Below are positions 34,981 through 43,332 of a DNA stretch of 64,000 bases, in pieces. Origin of the DNA: an uncultured Bacteroidales bacterium (GTDB lineage Bacteria > Bacteroidota > Bacteroidia > Bacteroidales > F082). The translations under genes and the position numbers were made by a program. Under the pieces are notes generated by a model. It ran no database searches and was not told the origin of the DNA. It saw only the letters and a list, made by a program, of their open reading frames with translations. The first letter of the stretch is position 1; every line of letters begins with the position of its first letter. The DNA lies in assembly GCA_900318085.1 (NCBI GenBank), contig ONJF01000009.1, forward strand, positions 1 through 64,000. Reading direction: 5' to 3'.

Positions 34981-35562
34981 ATGAAAAAAGGTATTATAGG
35001 CATAGTATTGTTATTATCAATACTTGGATTGAACGGAAAAGCAGTTGCTCAATCAAGGCTATCACTTTGTGCCAGGTTTGATGTGACTCTGCAATTGAAA
35101 AGCTATTACAATTCCTTGGATAGTATTCTCCAGACTCGTTTAGGAGACGATTTTCTTTTCCGATTCACAACCATGCCATCATTTGATCCTGAATATGCAT
35201 TACAAATAGAATCCGTTGAAGAGCAGTATTTCTTAAAGGTAATCTCGTTTGACAAAAACCTATGGTATGCAAAAGACGCTGCGGGCATCAATATAGATGA
35301 ATGCTTCGTTGAGTTGGAAAAGGAGCTTGCGGAACAAGTGTTGTATTTAAGCAAACAATTCATTGATAATAAAATAGATAGTGTTTCCGTCGGGAGCGCT
35401 ATTGATGGAGATCTGTATCAATTTGAGATAAACGAAAATGGGGTGATTTCTTGTGGGCAAATTTGGGAACCAGCCCCCGAAAGTCCTTTGGATCATTTTT
35501 GTTTATTATGTGCTCGTCTTAAGGATTGGTGTTTGACTGAAAACAAGTCTAAAAACCAATAA
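34981..35562 (+). CDS. Small secreted protein, last gene of the sigma/FecR locus
   Basis: 193 residues, 3 bp after the previous stop. A signal peptide ends at AVA before QSRLSL. The body mixes helices and strands and holds five Cys (three near the C-terminus). It is AT-richer than its neighbours. No family recognised. The tight spacing suggests it is co-transcribed with the T9SS cargo genes, so a periplasmic accessory or ligand role is possible. Confidence 0.65.
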   Translation: MKKGIIGIVLLLSILGLNGKAVAQSRLSLCARFDVTLQLKSYYNSLDSILQTRLGDDFLFRFTTMPSFDPEYALQIESVEEQYFLKVISFDKNLWYAKDAAGINIDECFVELEKELAEQVLYLSKQFIDNKIDSVSVGSAIDGDLYQFEINENGVISCGQIWEPAPESPLDHFCLLCARLKDWCLTENKSKNQ

Positions 35563-35597
35563 AAAACTGTACCTTTGCGGCCTAAAATCGGCCTACG

Positions 35598-37553
35598 ATG
35601 ATTTCAATCCAAAACCTAAGCATGCACTTCACCGGTGAGGACCTCTTCACCGATATTTCCTTCTTGATTCGCGAGAAGGACCGCATCGGCTTGGTGGGCA
35701 AAAACGGCGCGGGCAAGACCACGCTGTTGAAGCTTATCTGCGGATTGGAACAACCTTCTAAAGGAGAGGTTGTTATCCCTCAAGGCGTTACCATTGGTTA
35801 TCTGCCCCAGGAAAAGAATGTGAACAGTGCAAAGACCGTTTTGGATGAGGCGCTTTCCGCTTTCGATGAATATCACCAACTGGAATGTGACTTGGAAAAG
35901 ATGCAACAGGAACTGGCCGAACGCACAGATTACGAAAGTCCTCAATATGAGAAACTCATCGTCAGGATGAACAACTTGAACGACCGTTTGGCTTTGCTTG
36001 GTGGCGACTCCATCGAAGGTGAGGCGGAAAGGATTTTGGTCGGACTGGGGTTCGGTCACGAAGATATGCAGCGCCCTATGCGCGAGTTCAGCAATGGCTG
36101 GCAGATGCGTGTGGAGCTGGCCAAGATCCTGCTGAAAAAGCCCAACTTGCTTCTTCTTGACGAGCCGACCAACCATCTTGACATCGAGTCCATCCAATGG
36201 CTCGAAGGCTTCTTGAAGGCCTATTATGGGGCCATCCTGATGGTCTCTCACGACCGCGCTTTCTTGGACAACATCACCATCCGTACGGTGGAGATCAGCA
36301 ATGGGAAGATCTATGATTACAAGGTGCCGTATTCCGACTATGTCAGCCTGCGCGAGGAGCGCGTCGACATGCAGCGCTCGGCTTACGAGAACCAGCAGCG
36401 CGAGATCAAGAACATCGAGGCGTTCATCGAGCGTTTTCGCTATAAAGCCACCAAGGCCAAGCAGGTGCAGAGTCGTGTTAAGCTCCTTGAGAAGATGGAT
36501 GAGATTGTGGTGGATGACATCGACAGTACGGCTATACACTTTAAGTTTCCGCCTGCACCACATTCCGGCAAGGTCACACTGGAGTTGAACCATGTCGGCA
36601 AGTCTTACGGTGACCAAGTCATCCTCAAAGACATCAACCTGTTGATTCCGAGAGGGGAGAAGATTGCCTTTGTGGGACGCAACGGCGAAGGTAAGTCGAC
36701 TTTGTCTAAAATCATTTGTGGCGTACTCGATCACGAGGGCGAAGTGAAACTCGGTCACGAGGTCAAGATTGGGTATTATGCCCAGAACCAGCAGGACATG
36801 CTCGACATGAACAAGACTGTCTTTGAGACCTTGGACGATGTGGCCGTAGGCGACATGCGCCTGAAGGTAAAGGCTTTGCTTGGCTCGTTCCTCTTCCGTG
36901 GCGATGATATCGATAAGAAGGTGAAAGTGCTTTCGGGTGGAGAGAAAGCCCGTCTGTCTTTAGCAAAGATGCTCCTTTTCCCGACCAACTTGTTGGTCCT
37001 CGACGAGCCGACCAACCACTTGGACATGCTCTCGAAAGACATCCTGAAGAATGCCTTGATTCAATATGATGGCACTTTGATTATCGTTTCCCACGATCGA
37101 GACTTTCTGCAAGGGTTGACTAACAAGGTCTATGAGTTTCGCAAGCCCAACATCAAGGAGTATATTGGCGACATCTACGATTTCTTGGAACAGAAAAACC
37201 TCAACCACTTGAAGGAATTGGAAATCGCTGCCAAATCACAGCCTAAAGTTGCAGCCTTTGAGCCTGTTTCGCAAAACAAGGTCAATTATGAGCGGAAGAA
37301 GCAGATTGATGCCAAGTTGCGTAAGGTGGACAAGGAAATCCAGCGTCTAGAGGAAGCCATCGGCAAGTTGGAAGTCGAATTGGCGGAGCAAGATGCCATC
37401 ATGTCCCATCCTGACCAGCATCCCGAAATCAAGATTGACAACGACTGGTATTGGGCCTATGGCCAGAAGAAAGAGCAACTCCAAGCCTTGATGGATGATT
37501 GGGGAGAGAAGCAAGTGGAGCGCGAAGAGGTGATGTCGGAATACGAAAAATAA
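35598..37553 (+). CDS. ABC-F family ATPase
   Basis: 651 residues with two ABC cassettes and no membrane segment, the ABC-F layout. Walker A motifs are GKNGAGKTTLLK (34-45) and GRNGEGKSTLSK (near 360); LLLDEPTNHLD and LVLDEPTNHLD are the Walker B motifs; FSNGWQMRVELA and LSGGEKARLSLA are the signatures. The linker between cassettes is charged and helical. A C-terminal coiled coil (KQIDAKLRKVDKEIQRLEE) is also present, as in Uup-like proteins. ABC-F proteins act on the ribosome in translation or antibiotic protection; which applies here is not visible. A TACCTTTG box at 35570-35577 may be the -7 element. Confidence 0.93.
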   Translation: MISIQNLSMHFTGEDLFTDISFLIREKDRIGLVGKNGAGKTTLLKLICGLEQPSKGEVVIPQGVTIGYLPQEKNVNSAKTVLDEALSAFDEYHQLECDLEKMQQELAERTDYESPQYEKLIVRMNNLNDRLALLGGDSIEGEAERILVGLGFGHEDMQRPMREFSNGWQMRVELAKILLKKPNLLLLDEPTNHLDIESIQWLEGFLKAYYGAILMVSHDRAFLDNITIRTVEISNGKIYDYKVPYSDYVSLREERVDMQRSAYENQQREIKNIEAFIERFRYKATKAKQVQSRVKLLEKMDEIVVDDIDSTAIHFKFPPAPHSGKVTLELNHVGKSYGDQVILKDINLLIPRGEKIAFVGRNGEGKSTLSKIICGVLDHEGEVKLGHEVKIGYYAQNQQDMLDMNKTVFETLDDVAVGDMRLKVKALLGSFLFRGDDIDKKVKVLSGGEKARLSLAKMLLFPTNLLVLDEPTNHLDMLSKDILKNALIQYDGTLIIVSHDRDFLQGLTNKVYEFRKPNIKEYIGDIYDFLEQKNLNHLKELEIAAKSQPKVAAFEPVSQNKVNYERKKQIDAKLRKVDKEIQRLEEAIGKLEVELAEQDAIMSHPDQHPEIKIDNDWYWAYGQKKEQLQALMDDWGEKQVEREEVMSEYEK

Positions 37554-37589
37554 AATATGCGGGACGAATGAATCGCCCCGCATATTTTA
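37551..37589. terminator. Bidirectional terminator between ABC-F gene and sppA
   Basis: TAAAATATGCGGGACGA (37551-37567) pairs with TCGCCCCGCATATTTTA (37573-37589) with a single mismatch. The ABC-F stop codon is the first three bases of the stem, and both flanks give U-rich ends. Confidence 0.85.
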
Positions 37590-37606
37590 TAGTCTAGTCT
37601 CAACTA

Positions 37607-39391
37607 TTATTCGATGACCATGTCAAACGGCATTCTTGCTTGGATGCCCGTGTTCTTTTGCAGGTTCTCTATGCCTTTCACATAGTCATAATAGGCTCCT
37701 AGCTTGCTGCGCATGGCGGCATCGAGTTGGTCTTCCGTATTGTTCATCGACTCCATCATACGGGTGAAGAAGTCCTTCTGCTTGGGCATCTCTACCACCT
37801 TGTAGTCGCTGCCAAGGTTGGCCTTTTGTGCGGCATAGGCGATGGCGTCTTCCATGTCGCCCAGCTGGTCAACGAGGCCGATTTCGATGGCGTCAACGCC
37901 AGCCCAAACACGGCCTTGGCCGATGCTGTCGACATAGGTCTGACGCAGGCCACGGCCTTCGGCGACGCGGCTGGTGAACTGTTCGTATGTCTTCACCACA
38001 TTCTCCTGCAACTTGGCGTATTGGAACTCGGTGAGAGGTTGTGTTATAGAACCGAAGTCGGCGTTTTCGTTGGTCTTGGCCACATCGAAGGTCAGACCGA
38101 TTTTATCGTTGAGGAAGCCCTGGGCGTTGGGGAAGGTGCCGAACACGCCGATGGAACCCGTGAGGGTGGTGGGGTCGGCGTAGATGTAGTCAGCCTTGGC
38201 CGAGATCCAGTAACCACCCGAAGCGGCGTAGTTGCCCATCGAGACGATGATAGGTTTCACTTCCTTGGTCAGGTCGAGTTCGCGGCCGATGATGGCAGAG
38301 GCTACGGCACTGCCGCCAGGTGAGTTGACGCGGAGCACAATGGCCTTGATGTTTTCGTCTTCGCGAGCCTTGCGGATGGTCTTGCTGAGGTTCTCGGAAT
38401 AGATGTTGGCCGTTTCGTCGCCCTTGCCGTCAAAGATTTGGCCAGAGGCATAGATGATGGCCACCTCGTTCTTGCTATTGCTCTTGTCTTTGTACGACTT
38501 GGCATATTTTGCGTTGCCCACGGCATTGATGCTCTTATTGCTGCCGGTCAAGCCTTTCAGTTCGTCCAAGACTTGATCTTTGAAGTACAAGTTGTCGACC
38601 AGCCCATACTCCAAAGCCTTGTCGGCATTGAAGATGGTCTCGAGGTTGTCGGCGATCTTGTTGAGTTGTTCAACGCTGATGTTACGGTTCTGGCTGATGC
38701 CCGTAAGGATTTGTCCCCAAACAGAGCCCAGCAGCTTGTCCATCTGTTCGCGGTTGGCCTCGCTCATCTTGTCCAAGAAATAGGGCTCAACGGCGCTTTT
38801 GAAGCGGTTGTTGGGACCACGGACAATCTGCATCTCGATGTCGAGCTTGTCAAGCAGGTGCTTGTAGAACATAATCTGTGATGCCATGCCGTGCAAGTCT
38901 AAGGCACCTTCCGGGTTGAGGAAGATCTTGTCGGCGACAGAGGCAATATAATAGGCGCTTTGTGAGTAGCTCTCACCGTAGGTAACGATGAATTTGCCAG
39001 ATTCCTTGAACTCGAGGAGTTTGGCGCGAATCTCTTGTAAGGTGGCAGTCGAGGTGGGGATGCTGCTCAGTTCCAAGTAGATGCCCTTGATATTGTCATC
39101 GGTCTTGGCATGTTCGATGTTACGCAGGATGTCGTTCATGCCCGTCATGTCCTGCGACTCCATAGTGTTGAAGTTGATTCCACCAAAAGGATTGTCGGTA
39201 GTACGGTCCGGAATGGCATAGTCGAGCTTCATCTGAAGCACAGAGTTCGGCTTGACTGTAGTCGATGTCTCGGTCGGTTTCGACATAGCGGATATCATCG
39301 ATGAAACCACTCCTAACTTGATGAAGAATGTAGCTACTAAAGCGATCAATGTGCCTAAAAAGGCTGCCAATAAGACTTTTGAGAATTTCAT
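37607..39391 (-). CDS. sppA: Signal peptide peptidase SppA, 67-kDa type
   Basis: 594 residues, the long two-repeat form. A single N-terminal membrane helix (residues 5-27) anchors it, with the catalytic part outside. The catalytic Ser lies in SMGNYAASGGYWISAKAD, and the Lys-bearing strand of the first repeat is ASVADKIFLNPEGALDLHG. VNSPGGSAVAS precedes the Ser block. It degrades cleaved signal peptides in the membrane, of which this organism would produce many. Divergent from folK. Confidence 0.95.
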   Translation of the reverse strand: MKFSKVLLAAFLGTLIALVATFFIKLGVVSSMISAMSKPTETSTTVKPNSVLQMKLDYAIPDRTTDNPFGGINFNTMESQDMTGMNDILRNIEHAKTDDNIKGIYLELSSIPTSTATLQEIRAKLLEFKESGKFIVTYGESYSQSAYYIASVADKIFLNPEGALDLHGMASQIMFYKHLLDKLDIEMQIVRGPNNRFKSAVEPYFLDKMSEANREQMDKLLGSVWGQILTGISQNRNISVEQLNKIADNLETIFNADKALEYGLVDNLYFKDQVLDELKGLTGSNKSINAVGNAKYAKSYKDKSNSKNEVAIIYASGQIFDGKGDETANIYSENLSKTIRKAREDENIKAIVLRVNSPGGSAVASAIIGRELDLTKEVKPIIVSMGNYAASGGYWISAKADYIYADPTTLTGSIGVFGTFPNAQGFLNDKIGLTFDVAKTNENADFGSITQPLTEFQYAKLQENVVKTYEQFTSRVAEGRGLRQTYVDSIGQGRVWAGVDAIEIGLVDQLGDMEDAIAYAAQKANLGSDYKVVEMPKQKDFFTRMMESMNNTEDQLDAAMRSKLGAYYDYVKGIENLQKNTGIQARMPFDMVIE

Positions 39392-39450
39392 GATGTTGTG
39401 ATTTTGTTTTGATTAGGCTGCAAAAGTAATTATTTTGTTCAAACGATGGG

Positions 39451-39481
39451 TTGTTTTGTGATTTAAAAACGCTTACCTTTG
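39451..39481 (+). promoter_or_regulatory. Promoter of folK and the deoxynucleoside kinase gene
   Basis: TTG at 39451-39453, 20 nt, then TACCTTTG at 39474-39481, 17 bp before the folK ATG. Confidence 0.6.
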
Positions 39482-39498
39482 CAAAAAAATAGGCGGCA

Positions 39499-39990
39499 AT
39501 GGAATCGTGTTACGTGCTTTTCGGGTCGAACATGGGCGACAAAGAAAACATCTTTGCCGAGGCTTGCCTATTAATTAATAATAGGTGTGGAGCCATCAAG
39601 GCCGTTTCGTCTTCTTACGAGTCGGAGCCATGGGGCTTTGAGGCCGACGAGTGGTTTCTTAACCGTCTTATTGTGGTCGACACTGATTTGAACCCTGAAG
39701 CGATGCTGTGTGAGTTGTTGGCGATTGAGACTGAATTGGGCCGTGTACGTCATCCCGAAAAAGAGGGCTACACTTCGCGTACCGCCGACTTGGACATCTT
39801 GTATTTTGGTCAGCGTGTCATCGTGACACCCATATTGACGGTCCCGCATCCTCGGTTGCATCTCCGCCGATTTGCTTTGATGCCGTTGTGTGAGGTGGCG
39901 CCCGAACTGATGCATCCTGTCTTTCAGGTTACCCAGCGTGAGTTGCTACATAGATGCACCGACCAATCTATCGTTAGAGTAATGCAATGA
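39499..39990 (+). CDS. folK: 2-amino-4-hydroxy-6-hydroxymethyldihydropteridine diphosphokinase
   Basis: 163 residues. Transfers pyrophosphate from ATP to the pterin in folate synthesis. Family marks: LFGSNMGDKENIF near the start, YESEPWGFEADEWFLNRLIVV, the RHPEKEGYTSRTADLDILYF segment with the DxD-type magnesium site, and the VPHPRLHLRRFALMPL loop. It is followed 4 bp later by a deoxynucleoside kinase gene. Confidence 0.95.
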   Translation: MESCYVLFGSNMGDKENIFAEACLLINNRCGAIKAVSSSYESEPWGFEADEWFLNRLIVVDTDLNPEAMLCELLAIETELGRVRHPEKEGYTSRTADLDILYFGQRVIVTPILTVPHPRLHLRRFALMPLCEVAPELMHPVFQVTQRELLHRCTDQSIVRVMQ

Positions 39991-39994
39991 ACTT

Positions 39995-40636
39995 ATGAAC
40001 TACAATTATATCGCCATAGAAGGAACCATTGGGGCTGGCAAGACAACTTTAGCCACCCGTATTGCTGACGATTTCAACGGGAAGTTGGTATTGGAGGAGT
40101 TTGAGGGCGACAAGAATCCCTTTCTCCCCAAGTTCTACAAGGAACCCGACAAGTATTCCTTCCAGTTGGAAATGACCTTTATGGCTTTGCGCTACCAGCA
40201 GCTGAAGGACAAGCTGGGCGTGCTTGACTTGTTTCACGACTTTATCATCTCGGATTATTATGTGGCCAAGTCGTTGATTTTTTCGAAAAACAACCTTCAA
40301 GACGACGAGTACCAGCTGTTCTCACGGTTTTTCAACATCATCTTTTCCGATATGCCCAAACCCGAGTTGCTGGTCTATCTCTATTCCGACGTCGACCGGT
40401 TACAGGCCAACATCCGCAAGCGTGGGCGTAGTTACGAGCAGGAGATCAGCGATGCCTATCTCGACAACATCCAGCAGGGCTATTTCGACTTTCTGCGTCA
40501 ACAGCAAAACAATATGCGCATCTTGCTTATCGACACCAACCGTCTTGACTTTGTGGCCAACGAGAATGACTATCGCCGTATCATCGAAGTGATTGACCAG
40601 CCTTACGACATCGGACTGCATCGGGTTTCACTTTGA
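39995..40636 (+). CDS. Deoxynucleoside kinase (dAK/dGK type)
   Basis: 213 residues. P-loop IEGTIGAGKTTLA (residues 8-20), the catalytic Glu-bearing LEEFEGDKNPFLPKFY, and the DRL/RGRSYEQ segment (DRLQANIRKRGRSYEQEI) fit the deoxynucleoside kinase family that salvages purine deoxynucleosides with ATP. Exact substrate cannot be read from sequence. It forms a two-gene operon with folK and ends at a strong terminator. Confidence 0.9.
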   Translation: MNYNYIAIEGTIGAGKTTLATRIADDFNGKLVLEEFEGDKNPFLPKFYKEPDKYSFQLEMTFMALRYQQLKDKLGVLDLFHDFIISDYYVAKSLIFSKNNLQDDEYQLFSRFFNIIFSDMPKPELLVYLYSDVDRLQANIRKRGRSYEQEISDAYLDNIQQGYFDFLRQQQNNMRILLIDTNRLDFVANENDYRRIIEVIDQPYDIGLHRVSL

Positions 40637-40655
40637 TGGTTCAGTTATGTAAAAC

Positions 40656-40684
40656 AAAAAAAGCCGCTCATTGAGCGGCTTTTC
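40656..40684. terminator. Bidirectional terminator between convergent genes
   Basis: AAAAGCCGCTC, loop ATT, GAGCGGCTTTT, with A and T runs on the two sides. It serves the kinase gene and the convergent OmpA-family gene. Confidence 0.9.
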
Positions 40685-40702
40685 TGTTACTGGTGAAAAG
40701 GA

Positions 40703-42499
40703 TTATTCACAGGGAACTTCAACTTCGATAGTTCTGGTAGTGATCTTCATTTCAGGCTCGTTCACCATGATTTCGGCGCGACGAATCTGAGGCAGAATGT
40801 CCTTCTCAAGTTGTCTTTCGTAGGTGCGGCAGGCATCCTCGACAGCTTGTCTTTGGTTGCTCGAGCTGTTGATCACATTGAGGATGGCATCCTTGTCCTT
40901 AAGGTTGGAGTCTTTGACGAGTTGCTTGAAGAGCTCGATGTCTTCGCCATTGCCACCACCCTTCACAGTGATTTCAACTTTCTTGCCCTTGGCCAGATCC
41001 TTGATCTGCTTCTCGGCAGCGTTGTAACGGTTGGTGGAGAGCTCGTTGTTGTGGCCCTCTTCGCCTTCGGGTGAAGCCCAAGCTTCGATGCGGAAGTCGG
41101 TCACGCCAGCGTCCAGCAATTCCTTGAAGGCCTTGTCAGCGGCGTTGTTGAGGCTCTTTCTGTCCTTGATGTTGTACTTGTCCTTGTTGAAGAAATAGGT
41201 GCACTTGGCAACATACTTGTCAACATAGGTGGTGTCAGTGACGGTCTTGGTGGTAGTGCAAGGCCCTTTGGCCAAGACGCCGTCGGCAAGGTGTTCAGTA
41301 GCGCCACGGGTGAAGTAGGTGTTTTTCACGATCTCTTCCTGGTTGGGATAGATGGTGCCGTCGTAGACATAGAACATCGGGTCGCCCTTGAGTTCGCAGT
41401 TGGCCATTTCCTTCTGGTAAGGCATGCAGTAGTGCTTGGTGAACTCACCGCCTTCTTTGTAGTTGACGCGGAAGTCGCCTTCGCCCTTGACCTTTTCACC
41501 CACGAAGGTGATGGGGTCGATGTCGATTTGGCCACCTTCGTAAGCCAGATAAGGCTTCAGGTTCATGACGGCCTTCTTCTCGAAGTATTCACCAGGGATG
41601 GTGACGATAACGTCGAAGCAAACATTGCCATCTTCGCCTTCCTTCAGCGGGTCGGGATTAACGCGATAGGTGATCTTCTTCGACTCGCGGGCCATTCTCT
41701 CGATGTCGCAAGGATTGTTGAATTTGTAACGGAGACCCAGGTTGAACTGGCTGTACATATCCTTGTCGTTGATGATGTGCTTGTCTTCCTCGCTCTTGAT
41801 CTTGGCCACTTGGTCGAGATTGTCGGTGCCAGTGAAGAGGTAGGTGTAATCCAAGAAGATGTCGAACTTGGGGGCCACGTTGAAGGTGATCTCCATACCG
41901 GCAGGAACCGTGAAGCTCAGATCGCGCTTGCTAGCGGCTTCGGCCAAAGCGGGAGTTTCAGCGTTGTCGTCGCCATCGAGGTGCTTAACGGCATTGGCTT
42001 GGTAGTAGATACCACCGATACCGACGTGAGGCACCAGGTTGATGACTCTTCTCGGGTTGTACTTGAACATGTTGAACAGGTTGAAGGTCAAGTTCAGGTT
42101 GCCTTCAATGTAGTTCGATTGGTCAAGGCCGAGGTTGTAACGAGTGTAGTCAGGAGCGCTGTTCAACACAAGGGCTTGGTTGTGCTTGTGACCGGCATAG
42201 GTGCCGTAGCCGCCCTTGAGGTTCAAGCCAATGACTTTACCGAATTGGTAACCAATGCCAAAGTGGGCATCCCAGTTGGGCTGGAGAGCCATGGTCTTAA
42301 AGTGGTTGAAGTCATCCCAAATGCCACCATTGTAGTTGGCCAAATCGCCGTGGTAGATGGAGAGACCACCGTCGGCTTGAATGTACCAGTATCTCTCAAC
42401 CGGTTTCTTGTTGTTACCTTCCTGGGCAATCATGCTGAAAGGAAGGAAAGCCATGATGACGAGCATCAGCAGCTTCGAAATAGTCAAGTTTTTCTTCAT
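40703..42499 (-). CDS. OmpA-family outer membrane protein
   Basis: 598 residues. A signal peptide ends at MIA before QEGNN. Residues about 35-260 form a beta-barrel (YWYIQADGGLSIYHGD, FGIGYQFGKVIGLNLKGGYG). A periplasmic middle region with several Cys follows. The C-terminal part is OmpA-like: YFFNKDKYNIKDRKSLNNAA and FRIEAWASPEGEEGHNNELSTNRYNAA, the peptidoglycan-binding pattern, although extended beyond the usual length. It ends with VEVPCE. It probably links outer membrane and peptidoglycan. Confidence 0.85.
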   Translation of the reverse strand: MKKNLTISKLLMLVIMAFLPFSMIAQEGNNKKPVERYWYIQADGGLSIYHGDLANYNGGIWDDFNHFKTMALQPNWDAHFGIGYQFGKVIGLNLKGGYGTYAGHKHNQALVLNSAPDYTRYNLGLDQSNYIEGNLNLTFNLFNMFKYNPRRVINLVPHVGIGGIYYQANAVKHLDGDDNAETPALAEAASKRDLSFTVPAGMEITFNVAPKFDIFLDYTYLFTGTDNLDQVAKIKSEEDKHIINDKDMYSQFNLGLRYKFNNPCDIERMARESKKITYRVNPDPLKEGEDGNVCFDVIVTIPGEYFEKKAVMNLKPYLAYEGGQIDIDPITFVGEKVKGEGDFRVNYKEGGEFTKHYCMPYQKEMANCELKGDPMFYVYDGTIYPNQEEIVKNTYFTRGATEHLADGVLAKGPCTTTKTVTDTTYVDKYVAKCTYFFNKDKYNIKDRKSLNNAADKAFKELLDAGVTDFRIEAWASPEGEEGHNNELSTNRYNAAEKQIKDLAKGKKVEITVKGGGNGEDIELFKQLVKDSNLKDKDAILNVINSSSNQRQAVEDACRTYERQLEKDILPQIRRAEIMVNEPEMKITTRTIEVEVPCE

Positions 42500-42575
42500 A
42501 ACGCAATTGTGTTAGGTTTGTAATTAAATTAGTTGATTTATTGTCTTTGTCTTATTATTCATTCTTATTAGCGAA

Positions 42576-42603
42576 CAAAAATAGGAAATATTTCAATTGT
42601 CAA
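42576..42603 (-). promoter_or_regulatory. Promoter of the OmpA-family gene
   Basis: On the minus strand TTG (42603-42601), 17 nt, TATTTTTG (42583-42576), leaving an A/T-rich leader of about 75 nt before the start codon. Confidence 0.5.
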
Positions 42604-42668
42604 CACCAAAATGTTGATTTTTTTGCTTTTTTTTCAACTTTTTCGCCAAAAAATGGCATGAAACTGCA

Positions 42669-43202
42669 TTATTTCCTCATCAAATATAGCTGTTCGAAGG
42701 CTTTCCACATGACGATTCCGGCACAAACTGACACATTAATGGAGTGCTTGGTGCCTATTTGAGGCAACTCAATGGCCCCTTCGCAATAGGGTAGCGCTTC
42801 CTCGCTTACGCCATCTACTTCATTGCCTAAGATATATGCGGTGCGTTCGGCAAACTCGAAATCTTGCAACGGGATGCTGCCTTCCACCTGCTCTACGGCA
42901 TAAATGCGGTAGCCCTCCTCCTTCAATTGTTGGCAAGCAGCCTCGGTGGTCTCGAAATAGCGCCACTTCACGGTTTCGTCGGCTCCCAATGCTGTTTTGT
43001 GGATTTCGCGGTGGGGCGGACAGGCAGTAATGCCACATAACAACAATTCCCCGATTCGAAAGGCATCGGCGGTGCGGAAGAAAGCCCCGACATTGCTTAA
43101 GGAGCGTATGTTGTCGAGCACTATTATAATAGGTAGCTTCTCCGCCGTTTCAAAGTCTTCTTTGCTGATGCGGTTCAGCTCGTCCATACTGAGTTTGCGC
43201 AT
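42669..43202 (-). CDS. TrmH/SpoU-family RNA 2'-O-methyltransferase
   Basis: 177 residues from ATG 43202 (MRKLSMDELNRIS). The SPOUT motifs are all present: VLDNIRSLSNVGAFFRTADAF (motif 1, Asn and Arg), AYILGNEVDGVSEE (motif 2) and ELPQIGTKHSINVSVCAGIVMW (motif 3), which together make the SAM-binding knot. It methylates a tRNA or rRNA ribose; the substrate is not determined by these motifs. Divergent from mutS with about 130 bp between. Confidence 0.92.
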   Translation of the reverse strand: MRKLSMDELNRISKEDFETAEKLPIIIVLDNIRSLSNVGAFFRTADAFRIGELLLCGITACPPHREIHKTALGADETVKWRYFETTEAACQQLKEEGYRIYAVEQVEGSIPLQDFEFAERTAYILGNEVDGVSEEALPYCEGAIELPQIGTKHSINVSVCAGIVMWKAFEQLYLMRK

Positions 43203-43284
43203 GGTGTTACGATTTGGTGGCAAAATAAGCGAAAAAAGACATTCCCCTGTCAAGAAGGCGGAAAAAATTGGATGAATAGGTCAA

Positions 43285-43297
43285 TTGTTTCAAACAA
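43285..43297. promoter_or_regulatory. Small palindrome beside the mutS -7 box
   Basis: TTGTTT C AAACAA is a perfect 13-bp palindrome five bases upstream of a TAATTTTG box (43303-43310) that probably belongs to mutS. It could be an operator or chance in AT-rich DNA. Confidence 0.3.
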
Positions 43298-43332
43298 AAT
43301 GGTAATTTTGTACCCCTTAATCCGTGATTTTT

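Noticed and set aside
41291-42523. A 410-codon open frame on the plus strand
   Set aside because: It is wholly antisense to the OmpA-family gene, whose signal peptide, barrel and OmpA motifs are clear. The antisense translation is a Val/Asp/Leu-rich shadow without motifs.
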